A DNA stretch of 64,000 nt, from contig CM073591.1 of NCBI GenBank assembly GCA_037074705.1, positions 72,646,532 through 72,710,531 on the forward strand, written 5' to 3'. Under the pieces are notes generated by a model. It made no database searches and was not told the origin of the DNA. It worked only from the letters and a program-made list of their open reading frames with translations. Position 1 is the first letter of the stretch, and each line of letters starts with the position of its first letter. Both the position numbers and the translations under genes were made by a program. Shown one piece after another: positions 48,121 through 59,900 of this stretch. The DNA is from Zhengitettix transpicula (Eukaryota > Arthropoda > Insecta > Orthoptera > Tetrigidae).

Positions 48121-51100
48121 AAACCAATTGAAATACGTAAAAAAAAATTGAATAAATGCATTATGTAACATCTGGACTCAACATATATGTTCATTGGTAC
48201 CCACCAGATAGCTAAGATCTTGGCAATAAATAAGTATTTTTCTAACATAGCTCAATCTATTTGTTTTAATACACTAAGTATGATTAACTTCAAAATAATT
48301 CATATTTTAATCTTTAGATAATTTAAATGCGTCAATCTCATAAAATAAAGTTTTGTCAAATATTTTTGATCGTTCATAAATTGTTTATTATTTTCATATA
48401 TTGAATATCATTATGTAGTTTTATTTACCCAGCTGCTCTAATTGTTTCTACAGAGTAATCCTCTTTATATCTTCAGCAGTAATTGACGTTTTAATTTCAT
48501 GGAAATACTGTCAATAGGTTTTCATCCTATATAACTTCAACGTGATGACGTGACAAAATCGATGTATCAAGATATACAGGATTCAGATAAAGGACCGCAG
48601 GGACAAGGATGACGTCATAGAAGTTACCTGATAGGTCTTTTACCGTTTAAACATTTTGGATTGATTTTTTAATAAACGTATCTTTTTATGTCGACTCCAC
48701 CACCCATTGAGGGCTTTGGCCTACTGTGACGACTGCCAGACTGACATCTTACATGCTAAATTCTGGATTTAGGAGTGACTCGTGGTCAGTGTGCTGATTT
48801 TACTTCAGTCTTTTATTTTGATTGACTAATATTTATCAAAATTTTTATTTTATTATTTATTTATATATTTTTTAAATAAATGTTGCTCAGCAGAAAAACA
48901 TATACAAAACTAAGATCAACAAATTAAACAATTCGTGACGGTGAAAATGTTTACGTTTACCGCACAAAATAATTGTTTAAAAGGTCTTAAAACTCACGAA
49001 ACATTTTTCTTTCTATTTTTATTATAATTGTTTGTTAGAAGTAATACTAAGGGTTTTGGTGTGAAGGCAAGAATTATGTGAAATCAATTTAAATAAATGT
49101 AGAAATATTAAAAATTAGGTAAAAGTACGTGCAATGAATGAGCAATAAAACTATGACGGCTTTTGTATAAATAACTCTCTAAAGCATTTAAAAAGAAACG
49201 GTAGTAAATATGGGGGCAATAAATGTGAAATAGTGTGTAAATCCAAATACGGTATCCATTAGGAAGATGTGATAAAATTCAGCACGGAACAGTTCAAATA
49301 AATTACATGCGTTATAAAAGAATATAAATACGGCATTTGTTGGTAATGAATTAAATGTTCCGATCGGTAATCATTAACGGATATGTTTACTTCAAAATGG
49401 AAAGGTTTATAACTTATTACAATATAAAAGATAGGCAGAACTTCTCCAAAATTGACGTAAGTTTATAATCAAAGTTTTCGTTGGGTTTCGAAGAGGTCGG
49501 CTTTTGTAATAAATCAAGAAGGCAATTTTGCCTTTAGAATATTGGATGTTCTATGTTTGCTAGTGTCAAATCACGCTATAACCAGTATATTCCGAGTGGG
49601 AAGAAGTCATTTTGAATTTCTGCTGAAGCTGAACTTTTTCATGCTATATGTTATTCGGGAAGCACGAGAATTAAACTGTTTAAATGAATTTATTTTTACG
49701 GAAGTCAAACCACATATTGTAAGTAGAAAAAACTGAAGACGAGCTTCCAAATAAATGGGTATCAAAACCCCAGTCGGCAAAACTAGAATCAACATTTTAA
49801 ATCGGCCAATAAGTCAGTATTCAACAGATGGCGGTGCTCCGAGGAAAATACGGAAGCGGAATTTTATTGGCCACCTTCCCTGATGGCAAATAGCCAGACA
49901 GACAGGCCAGGGGGGACATTGACGGAGAGAATCAGGGCAGTTGCTGGAGTTTCTGAGCTACGGGTGAAGTTTCGAATTAGATTCCTTTCACTATTAAAGT
50001 ATATTTCCATCTGCGCATAATTATGGAATGCATTTTAAAAATAAATGTTTTAAGAATGTAATCATATTTAAAATTAAATTGTTACCGACAATTGAATTGT
50101 TTTTCGCGCGATGATATCAGAACCAGCCATCATTACTTCGAGCTATAATGACAAACGAAGAAACGATAATAAATAATATTAATTAGCAAAAAATTAAAAT
50201 TAATTATTTTTAATAAAATTTGGATGGCCATTCAAGCAGAAATAAAATTGATAATTTTTAAAATTATTTTTTGGTATTTTGAGTGTAATTTGCCGTAATT
50301 TAATATATTAATAATTTTTTATGTTACTAATTAACATTTCCTAAAATCTGAATAGGTCCTAATCCACGGACTACACGTGCATAATAAAATAATTTTATAA
50401 AAAATTCATATTTACTCATTAATTGCCTAATAATTTCAATAATTTTATTTCTGACTGAATGGCCATCAAATATTATTATTGTTTTATTAAAGGTCAGATA
50501 GTATTAATAATGATTAGAATATATATTGGCACAACTTTTTATTCATAAAGAATTAAATTATGAAAATTATTCAGTTCTCTAAAAATTTGCACCTAAATTC
50601 TTCGTAAATTATAAGCCATTGAAACTCATTCATTACGAATAGTTAACATACAAATACTGGCTCACGACATATCCTCGTGCCACTGGTCAATTGAATAGTA
50701 AATCATAGTTGAAGAAACCTATGGCTTTTAACGTTAAATTTAGGGGGCCTTGTTAATTGCTGCCCTTACACATTCACGTTCAATATTTAAAAATATTTTA
50801 GTTGAAAACCATGATGATATTAAGCCTTCCTAAATTGAGGTTTTTTATGCATTCGGCAATTCAGAAGAGGAGAAAATGCGGTTGTCCTGTGTTCGATTCC
50901 AGAACCTGTCAAGGTTTTCCTATCTTAATCTGTTAATTTATATTCGATACTTTTCAGACATGACCAATGAGTATTTCACTAATTTTGTAAAGATCCCATT
51001 GAAATTAAAATATAATTCTGAAACACTTTATTTTCATACTAAATAGGGGAGTGTAAGTTATATTTATCAAACACCTGACAATTGTTTTATATCCTTGTCT

Positions 51101-52430
51101 ATTATCCTCGATCGATAGAAATGAGTTCCATTAAAAAATTCTAAAACGTTTAAAATATATGTATCTTTAATTTTTTTCCAATGATAAGATTAAATTTTAA
51201 CATTGGACTGGATTATCATATTTTCTAAATAAATATATGAACTGTACGTAAATATTATGGAAAGTCTAATATTTTCATGTTGGTACTTAAATTACGATAA
51301 ATAAATAAATATGTTTATTTCCGTGGATTATAAATTTCAATTTCAATCTTTCAAATTCCTTTTCCCAACGAAAATGGAGGACTTTTTCATATTTTTATAT
51401 TACGTTCGTTTTACATGTATTGTTACAGTTCAATCTTCTCTCATACTTCGGTACGTGACGTAGTTGAGTATGTATTCCTGTGACTTTTGTTTTATTTCGC
51501 TTAACCTTTTAACTTTAGTATTATTTCCTTCTGGTGCGTTAAATTTGTATTTCAATAATCCTCATAAACATTTCATTATTTTAGATGTTTAAACAACATT
51601 TATTTTGCATTGACACTCGCTTAATAAATTATCAACTAATTTCTCCTGCATATTTTACGACCATTATCGTTTATTAGTATTATTATTTCGTGTGAGAAGT
51701 TTATGAATTTGTTTTCACCCACGGAAGGTCTTGTTAAGTTCGATGAATATGAAGGGTTATCCTCAAACTTTTGAGATTATATGAAAACATTTGAAGCTTC
51801 CTTGCATTATCAAAAAACTGCATTGTGTTTACAATTCGCTTAAAAATTAATTCCCTCTAAATAATTTATAATTGTTCTAATCCTTTATTTTGATATTCCT
51901 ATCCACATGACAACCTAATATTCAGCAACGAATTTTGCAAATTCAACAGAGGAATGTATAGATGCTAAATTTATTGAAATTAGTTACTTTCTCTTTATAT
52001 ACTCAGTTTTTTGGTCTGTTCGGAGTAACTGTCCTTACAGTTATAATTTTTCATTTTTAAGAAAATCAATAGCGAAACTTTGATTCAATTTTTGAACACT
52101 AGCCGAGTGCTGGCGATTCCCGGGTATTTTTTTAAATTGTTCAGAAGGAATTGATTCGACACTAACCTTACAGTAATCATTTCATGAATACCGCCAGTTT
52201 TTGCAACATTTAGCCATTTATTTTTCTCTCCCCGACCAAACCCTTCAGCATCTAACTTCAAATAAAGTACCGTCAGTCATCATCCTGGTTTAACAACTCG
52301 GTAATTATACCACTGCATTAAATAAGAGTGTCTAAAATTTCACGCAGAATGAAAAGTGAAAAATATTCGCGAATTTAATGAAATGTACTTAAAAGGAGTA
52401 CAAAAAATACTGCCTTTAGCAACACAGAGA
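48121..52430. other. AT-rich DNA, almost nothing recognised
   Basis: A GC-richer islet at 49815-49965 (CAACAGATGGCGGTGCTCC) has no frame. TGTGTTCGATTCCAGAACC at about 50889 resembles a tRNA B box and may be a SINE scrap. A TGACGTCA octamer lies at 48610-48617. Confidence 0.4.
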
Positions 52431-52439
52431 CCAAAATAT

Positions 52440-53335
52440 AGCTGATACCCTAAAAAATAAAAACTACACTTTAAGAACTACTCCGGGCAACTTTTTGTCA
52501 ACGTCTACCTCCACGTAGATGAGCTCAAAATTTGATTAATTACCATGGTGGATGCGACAACTATAACTCGTAAATCGAGACCAATTTTGGTCTTTTTTGC
52601 ATTATTATTACGTGAAAACCCACCACCACCCGTACAGTAAGGGTGTTCCCTCCCTTGTCTTTTGGAGTTGAAATTAGACACTTATTCTATAAAATTCGGT
52701 GACCACGAAAACGCATCTAAACGGTCATTATTAGCGTCGAATAAAAGTTTTAAAATACCACCCCCTCCATTCCAACTCCTAGAGGTGGTAGGTGTGTCTG
52801 AATCCCTCGGTGTTTGTTCCGGAATCGTAAGTAACATATGAACAAAGTTTTCTAGAAATTTCTCTACGGGTTTAAGATTGAACACGAAAATTTGTTTCAC
52901 CTCCTTACACCCCTCCTAAGTACAACTAAATATGAATGTCAGAATTAAACTCAGTGTCATCAATAACCCCAAATTCAACACCAGAATCAGTTATTTCACC
53001 AACTTCCTAGCCACCTCCAAACCTAGGGTCTGAATTACAACATAACAGACATAGTGAATGTCAGAATTAAACTTATCGACTTGTATAACCCTGGATTTGT
53101 CACCAAGCTCGGTTGTTTCGCGTTATTTTTATGTAACGCCACTCCACCCCCCTTGCTGTCTTTCCAGGATGTAAGAGGTAGAATTTATACGCTATAAACA
53201 TCTGGCGGGAAACTATTAATCTTATCGACCACGATAAACTAATTATTCGACGTTATAAACCACCGTTTTTGCATGTTTTGAAATTTCACTCCCGTTCACC
53301 CCTTAAGGTTCGAAAGACTGAAAGAAAGCTTTGCC
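52440..53335 (+). repeat. Diverged tandem repeat, ~122-bp period
   Basis: GAATGTCAGAATTAAACT starts at 52934 and again at 53056, each followed by an AATAACCCC/ATAACCCTGG...CACCA-C-GTTATTTC-like body. Flanking segments share ACCCCCTCC, AATTAGACACTT and CACCTCC themes more loosely. The minus frame at 52682-52900 across it is not gene-like. Confidence 0.55.
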
Positions 53336-53395
53336 GACGTGCGTACAACTCAACGATACGTCATCGCAATCAGATTAATTGTTGAGGAACGCATT

Positions 53396-53414
53396 AATAT
53401 ATATATATATATAT
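53396..53414. repeat. (AT)n microsatellite
   Basis: Nineteen bp of alternating AT. Confidence 0.85.
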
Positions 53415-54709
53415 GAGGTAATAATGAAAGATAGTGAACTGTAACGCGTTCCGGTTGATGGAAGATATTCCAAACTATTGTAAGTAATTATCAAACACAC
53501 TTCACACTTAATACCATTTTTCAAAGTGTGAGCAATGTTATAATCAAGGGAAATAAATCATAAATAAGTCAAATAGAGTTACAGGATAGTAAAATTAAAG
53601 ACATTGATTTAATTTTTTCTGTATACGAATAATGCAAATAATTTTAATGAAAAATATTGACATTGATTTCTCTGGGAAACGCCCAGATAGATTGTATTGA
53701 CATCAGTAGCCTACAGTGAAAATAAAACAACAATTTTCGTCATCAAGAGATCAGACCTGATGGCCGGACGATACACCAGGATGGTTTTGGTCTTCACAAA
53801 CACGCCAGAAAAATAGAACAGTGTAGAGCACCAATCAGGCCAAATGTAATTTTCTCAATGCGGTATAAGCATAATAGTATAATACTAAGACTGGCCGGAG
53901 GTTTGAAAAGATAGATCTGAACTCAGGACGGGTTTACCAGAAAGGTGAAGGAGAGGAAATGGTCGTAATCTAAATTCAATTGGATTTGGGGCATATTATC
54001 TCCTACGATTCAGTGTTTCCGGTGTTATGAATACTTACACAAATTGACCCTTAGCTGTCTGCCAATGTAGCGATTAAATCATACTACGTTTACCACAGTA
54101 ATCCATCGTTTACAGATTAACGGTAGATGACCCATGACGCATCAGGTTCATTGGAGAATTATAGATTTCAACAACCGTTGCCACAAGATGGAGAATAGAG
54201 GTCAGGATACTGTACCTGATGTTAGTCGAAGTAATTGCTTCCTTATTATTAAGTGCCATTTCGCGTATTGATATTTTTTATGATTATTTATAATTTCTAT
54301 TTTATTGGAAGACACAGTATATACGATACATGCCAAAAGTTTAAACACAGACATATATATATATATGTCCTTAAAGATACGAAAGAGTTATTCCTCTAAT
54401 TATGGCGTTATAGGCCCGGGGAAAAAAAAATTGGAAATCTCAAGTGGCGTTCTTACGTCTCGGTGGTTGTAAGGTTGATGGATCGTGCGCTAATGTGGAT
54501 GAACGTTGACGTATGATATAGAAATGTGAAGTGATGTAGAAAGATATTTGTCTTCCATGAATTGGGAACTCGTCCAAAGAGATTTCCGGAGTCTTTGGCG
54601 ATTATCAGAAGGGATTCAGTGTGGAACCTTTCCAAAATTCATCTCTCGACAACCCATTTTTGTCTTATAAAAACTTGTACCATATTATTCTACGCATTTT
54701 TAAAATTAA

Positions 54710-54754
<45 letters not shown>

Positions 54755-55260
54755 GACCATTTACACTTACGCAAAGCAAATATTATAGTAGAGATAAATT
54801 TTTGATAAATTATTCAAGAACATTTATGTAATTCTTTGTTTCCGTCAGAATAAGACTATTTCGTGTTTCTTCTGATTTTTATTACATAAGTAAATTCTAT
54901 TTCAATTTATAATTAATTGTTCAGATGTTTCTTCGAATTTTATCTATTTGAGATGAAACTTTATAACCATGCTGCTACTAAGTATTCGTCATATGTCTAG
55001 AAGTAGCATCTATATCACCCATTACAAAAAGAACGTCTTCATAATAATTGGATCTCCCTCCCCGTCTTGGTACATACATATACTGTATACGTATGCATGT
55101 GGTATATAAGTCATGACCAACCCCCTTATTACAATTTCGATTCCAGCTATTTAACGTAAACGTCTACAGACTTACACCACACGTTGACATATTGTGACGA
55201 CATTAGCTTCTGCCCTGTGAATACATGCAGTATTTGAAAAGACACATCTACCTTTCGTTT
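53415..55260. other. AT-rich DNA, unassigned, with a microsatellite
   Basis: TACATACATACA continues into (TA)n at 54711-54751. Around 54.45-54.65 kb overlapping sense and antisense frames (60 and 89 aa) have no recognisable domain. Confidence 0.5.
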
Positions 55261-55264
55261 CAAA

Positions 55265-55850
55265 ACGTGCCGTTGTTGAATTCTCTGTTAAAGAGGAAAA
55301 ATCTGCTGCCATTGTTCATCTCATATTGCAACGAGCGTATGGAGAACTCAACACGGGCCCCAGAAGTGTTAGAAAATTAGTAAACATTTCAAAGTTGGGA
55401 ACACGAGTTACCGATATGAGCCTCCTAGCGGTCGCTCTCGGAATGCAAAAGGGTAAAACCGGATCAGTTCATTACAGAAGACAGGTGTGTCACTGCAAAC
55501 TTGTAGTTGGACATGGTTCAATGCAAGAAATGTTTAGTTTCCCGCAGAATCCCGAGATTTTACTTTTTGATAACCAATCCTTAAACACAGTAGACCACAA
55601 ATTTCAGAGACGAATCATCACCGAGATATTTTCAAGAGATTTCAAAGTGAAACAGATTATTTTTGGACAAGTATTGTCGCGGACGATGAAAGTTTGTTCC
55701 ATCATCACGATCCTGAGAACATAATGGCAGCATTTCTATTCGCCATCAAAGAAAAGAGACTGATCATCTGGGAAACGTTGTACGTTACTTCTTCTCCGAC
55801 GCAGACAGTTGAATTCTGCCTGAATTTCTTGATGATGGACAGACCCCCAC
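55265..55850 (+). pseudogene. Mariner-like transposase, N-terminal half, frameshifted
   Basis: In order: EEKSAAIVHLILQRAYGELN (first helix-turn-helix), SVRKLVNISKLGT, then in another frame YEPPSGRSRNAKG (the D-E-P-R-S-G-R-P linker), then FWTSIVADDESLFHHHDPEN at about 55661-55720. The last matches the first catalytic block I-V-T-G-D-E-T-W-x-H-H-Y-D-P-E, with Gly-Asp here Asp-Asp. Several frame changes show the copy is dead. Confidence 0.8.
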
Positions 55851-55851
55851 T

Positions 55852-56067
55852 TACCGAGGCACCTCGGTCTGTTTTGAGAGGTGTATGTTCCGGGGCGCAG
55901 ACCTTGGGCATACGGTAAGAGTTGTCCGCTATTCCTATTGGAATAGTCGGCCAGCTGCCCGACCTACCTTATGCAGGTTTTTATAGGGTTTGTCCTTCAT
56001 TACGTTTAGGCGATTGCCGGGTAGGATCTATGTGGATTACCCTATATATAGCCTGTCTACACCCAAA
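55852..56067 (+). repeat. ~540-bp retroposon, short copy with two internal deletions, inside mariner
   Basis: It starts at the CCGAGGCACCTCGG palindrome (55854-55867) and ends GCCTGTCTACACCCAAAAAAAA. Relative to the 47-kb copy it lacks two blocks: one after GGCCAGCTGCC and one after GGGTAGGATC. It lies between the two halves of the mariner relic. Confidence 0.8.
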
Positions 56068-56084
56068 AAAAATATGTTCCTCGC

Positions 56085-56420
56085 TCAGTCTTGCAATGAG
56101 CGAGAAACGTCCTGGGACGATCATCCAGCAGTACGATACATTGATCACTGTGGAGATCAGGACATTTGAGTGGGAAATTCTTCCACACCCTCCCTGTGAT
56201 ACTGATTCAGCACCACCGACCATATTTTCGGTCGAGTTGAGAAGCAGCTTCAAGACGCTAGAGGATATTTGGAAAGCGGTGCTTTACTGTCTTTGGACAG
56301 ATGGAAAGGATTACTATAGCATAGGAACTTTCAAATTTGCAGACCGACAGGAATAATGTGTGCAAGGAAATAGAGATTATGTTGAAAAGTGTTGGAGAAG
56401 TATTAGAGAAAAATTTACTT
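56085..56420 (+). pseudogene. Mariner-like transposase, C-terminal part
   Basis: FEWEILPHPPCDTDSAPP (56165-56218) matches G-W-x-x-L-P-H-P-P-Y-S-P-D-L-A-P, with the key Y-S-P-D-L changed. VLYCLWTDGKDYYSIGTFKF then DRQE, stop, and GNRDYVEKCW near 56341-56390 correspond to the x-F-Y-x-x-G-I-x-K-L...R-W-x-K-C...G-D-Y-V-E-K end. The second catalytic block (H-D-N-A-R-P-H) is missing, so sequence was lost at or near the retroposon insertion. Confidence 0.8.
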
Positions 56421-57545
56421 TAATTCATGTTTATGGGTTCCGTGCGTATGTCCGTACTCGTTTGAAGACTAGATATATAGGTACTACATGGATCCAGAAA
56501 GTTGTATAAAAATTGGGCGAGGATATTTATCTTCAGAACGTAATTAAAAGGCTATGTGGGACTTACCAAGGGCTTCTGAATCTAAAATAAGGAAAGAGAA
56601 GGTATGAATCACAGTCAAGTTCAGAATTTAGACAAGTAGTAACGAGGTGTGATATAAATAATTTCGTCAGATGTAACCAGTATACTCATTTTTGTCTTTT
56701 AATCAAATCTACTGAGAAATTATTATATATTTTCCTGGATTTCTAGTATAAACGCGTAATTACTCTTTTAAAGCAACGTATTGTCCAATAAAAAAGCCAA
56801 AACTAATTCCAATTTTAGAGATCAATTTTAATCTCTATCAGGCTTCCTCTTACTTAAGTTGTTGTTGTTTCAACATCCCTTCTTAAATTTCATAATATTT
56901 TAATTTCGATAATTTCATCTGCTCACTAAAACGATAACAAAAGCTGTTTTACGTCTCTCTGTGCAAGAGTTTATAAACTCAAACGGCCCGAATTTTAGTA
57001 CGCTTAACATGCTTAACACATTCTCGAACATAAAATATGTTGTTGATCATAAACGCTTAAAAGTAAGCGAAATAACTAATTAGGTTATCTTCTCTAGTTT
57101 TAAGGTAGCAACTTAGTAATTTACAGAACTCTCGTGAATGGCTGCTGCTGTAAGAATATTTCAGAAGAGTGTAAAGAAGTCAGAAATTAACTGTAGTTTA
57201 CCATGAAACTTTCTGATTTTACATAATCAATAGGAATAATTAAATAAATCGTTAATATAACCATCTTCTTGGTAAGCAAAATTATTTAGAGGTAGAATTT
57301 GAATTCCGGTTTTTATATTAATCGTTCGAATTAATTTATATTTTGGTTTAAAACTACCATTATGACATTTGTTCAAAATTTATATGAACTTTTCCCACGA
57401 TGCTTTCCTGTGTTTTTTAATAATTAATAAATTCATACATTAAACATGAAAACAAGTGAAAAGAGGGCATTTTAAGTTTTATATTATAATAATTTTCTAC
57501 CATTAACTATAATTATGCAATTATAATGCATAGGCCTAAATATAT
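56421..57545. other. AT-rich DNA, nothing recognised
   Basis: No coding or repeat signal after the transposase end. Confidence 0.5.
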
Positions 57546-57850
57546 TCAGTCACCAAAAAATACATATGGATATAAAATGATTGTGCGTATTACGAGAATA
57601 AAAATATATTTGTAAAAGTTCTGAAAAAATTTAGAATATTTTCGTACCTCGTTTCCTTTGATAAGAATCTTTTCATTCGGTGTTAACCAGCCGGTCTTGT
57701 TAGCAAAATGTTCGATGAATCTGTCAATTACCCTTTCGTAACACCCTCTGTTGGCGATCGTTGAAATCAACATGGAAGTAACATTGATACGGACGCCGTG
57801 CCGCCATGACAGTTTGTAGGTGACAGTTAAGGAAGGGTTTGATATCAAGG
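57546..57850 (-). other. Candidate exon, unidentified, minus strand
   Basis: The 100-residue minus frame contains SLTVTYKLSWRHGVRINVT, then RGCYERVIDRFIEHFANKTG and WLTPNEKILIKGNE, ending at a donor-like AACGAG/GTACGA. A possible acceptor, CGATCGCCAACAG, lies inside. The composition is protein-like, yet I recognise no family. On the opposite strand TTTTTTTTTTCTCACAG (ending about 57873) is a strong acceptor-like string, so strand is uncertain. Confidence 0.25.
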
Positions 57851-58235
57851 CACCGATTTTTTTTTTCTCACAGTCGTGATACGCTCAACCGGATTTTCTG
57901 TCTGCGTATCCAGAAAGTGAACGAGCAACGGTTTCCTGCCAATATTCTTTTTAAATAAAAGGATCCCACCGTAAAAATTTTTAATAAATTTTTAATATTT
58001 TGGAAATCAAATAACCGTAAATCCATAATTTCACAATTGTTTCTTGAATCGAATAATTTTATCAATATTTTTCCTTTCCAAACCCAGTGTGAGAAAGTTA
58101 CTGATATTAATTTTAAGGTAATATGAGTAAATTTCTACCGAATGATTTATAAAAATGTACTAAAATTACGAGTTTGAAGCATTTGTTTTCATCCCAGATT
58201 AGGATAGTAATTTATGGAAAGGTTGAACCTACCTG
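57851..58235. other. AT-rich DNA, nothing recognised
   Basis: A short minus frame (57868-58065) has no domain. Confidence 0.4.
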
Positions 58236-58239
58236 AAAG

Positions 58240-58680
58240 TCTTATAAGGTGCGCGCCTCCCGGAGGCTGGCGGAGACTGCGGACCCCTTTTCGCACTTGA
58301 CTATTCGCTACACACCCCTTTGCCAGAGCACACAAAGATGGCTGCTACCCTCGGCTACGGACCTGGATGCTGTGTATGGATCCCGGCGAAGCTGCGAGGG
58401 TGCGGCCGCGGCGGGGGAGGGGAGGAGGGTGCGTTTCATTTGGGGAGGGGAGATCAGGTGGCTGGCGATTGCCGGGAACACATCTTCGATATTAAGGGGA
58501 GCGCCTTTATCCAGCAGGGCCCTGTATTTATTACGACATGGTGCGTCCGCTCGAGCCGAAAATTACTTTTTTATGTCGCTAGTTTTGTGAGTTTCTACTC
58601 ACTTGTTATGCGGGAGTGCTGGGCTAGCCTCCTGGTGGGCTTTATTTCCGAGCACATTCGCCCGAATAGCTAACGAAAAT
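58240..58680. promoter_or_regulatory. CpG-rich island, possible promoter/first exon
   Basis: This is among the most GC-rich DNA in the window (CGGCCGCGGCGGGGGAGGGG within it), with abundant CpG and GCCATCTTTG/CAAAGATGGC (YY1-like) on the minus/plus strand near 58331-58342. Two long plus frames (113 and 117 aa) overlap, which reflects GC richness; neither has a domain. A CpG island at a gene start is plausible but no splice partner was found; a GC-rich transposon end is the alternative. Confidence 0.4.
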
Positions 58681-59130
58681 CATTAAAAAGTGGGGGTGAA
58701 TTATCATATTACAGAGGACGAACACTGAAATGAAACAAGTATAATTTCTTTCGGATAAACGTTTTTTTTTGTTACATTCCACGAATATTATACATTTATA
58801 ATTAATTTCTAACAATAAAATATTTGATTGAGTTTTTCATTGTCTAGGTTGTTTAAAAAACTGAGGAAGAGTAAATACGTTTGCCCATGGATGGAACGAT
58901 GTTCGTGTCACATAACAATCCCGTGAAGACGAACATGTTGTTCTTTTGGTAATATGATTTTTCAATACATCACTGTCTGGAACATGCCTTCTTAGTTCCT
59001 GTTCAACACTATAGATAATGGAGATCTGAAATCATCCGTCTCTGCACTTTCCAATTAGTTATCCACAAACTTCGAAATAAAATATTGAATTCGTTTTAAG
59101 ATTTAAAATTTGGTAGTATTTTATTAGTAT
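58681..59130. other. AT-rich DNA, nothing recognised
   Basis: No recognisable feature. Confidence 0.4.
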
Positions 59131-59136
59131 ATGAGG

Positions 59137-59345
59137 AGTGATCAGAAACTAAGGCCACAAAAACAAGTGCATCGTATAGATTTTATTTCATACAACCAAA
59201 ACAGCCACTCGTAGGTTATTTTTAACATAGTCTCCATATCGGTTTGGGCGTTTGTGGCTCGTGGAATAAATTTAAACATGCACTCCTGGGAAAAGTTATC
59301 TCCTTGCGTGTTCTTTAACGTGAATTGTCAGCTTGCCAGGTGCTC
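59137..59345 (-). pseudogene. Mariner-like element 3' end, minus strand
   Basis: On the minus strand a frame reads SHKRPNRYGDYVKN (R-W-x-K-C...G-D-Y-V-E-K-like transposase end) followed by a short 3' region. It ends in GGCCTTAGTTTCTGATCACTCCTC, a mariner-like terminal repeat (59160-59137). The upstream part of the transposase is absent; the relic stops at a (TA)n microsatellite. Confidence 0.55.
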
Positions 59346-59373
59346 CGTCAAGTTTTTTTTAAAATTTATTTCC

Positions 59374-59378
59374 ATATA

Positions 59379-59420
<42 letters not shown>
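59374..59420. repeat. (TA)n microsatellite
   Basis: Alternating TA with one TG interruption, preceded by an A-rich stretch. Confidence 0.95.
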
Positions 59421-59424
<4 letters not shown>

Positions 59425-59589
59425 CTACTCTTATATTACGTAAATGAGTAATAAGCAATTCTTCTGACATAGATATGATTTGAGGGGGGAAGTCATCCAT
59501 TGATGTACTCCCTATAAAAGGCTTTAGGCCTGGCTGGACCATGAAATAAGGTCATTTAGCCGGTTTAAGTCTTCTTGTTGAGACAGGTT

Positions 59590-59900
59590 CTTGGGCTAGC
59601 TCTAGTGTTGGTAGGCAGTTGCGAATATTCTAATTTCGCTGGTTACGCGTGGAATTATCAAGTGTTCGTGGAGGTTTTGATCGTTTTTGTGAAAAGGAGC
59701 GTTTTTCAACATCTTTGACTGGAAACGCTGCAGGATTTTAGTGTTGGGCGGTGAGGAGAAATTGGTGAAAGTCTCATCTTCCTTCACGACAACGCGCGAC
59801 CTCATACAGCCACGAAGACTCCCACGCTGTTGAAGCAGTTTCGTTAGAACATTATTGACCACCCTCCCCTACAACCCGGACCACGTAACAAGTCCGTAAT
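59590..59900 (+). pseudogene. Mariner transposase central fragment, plus strand
   Basis: GESLIFLHDNARPHTATKTP (HDNARPHTA at 59785-59811) is the canonical second catalytic block. It is followed by LLKQFR, a stop, and NIIDHPPLQPGPRN, the decayed L-x-H-P-P-Y-S-P-D-L-A-P third block. Its orientation is opposite to the 59.14-59.34-kb relic, so these are two different insertions. Confidence 0.85.

Noticed and set aside
58249..58673. Two overlapping frames of 113 and 117 residues
   Set aside because: Long frames in several phases follow from GC richness; no domain or start/splice support.
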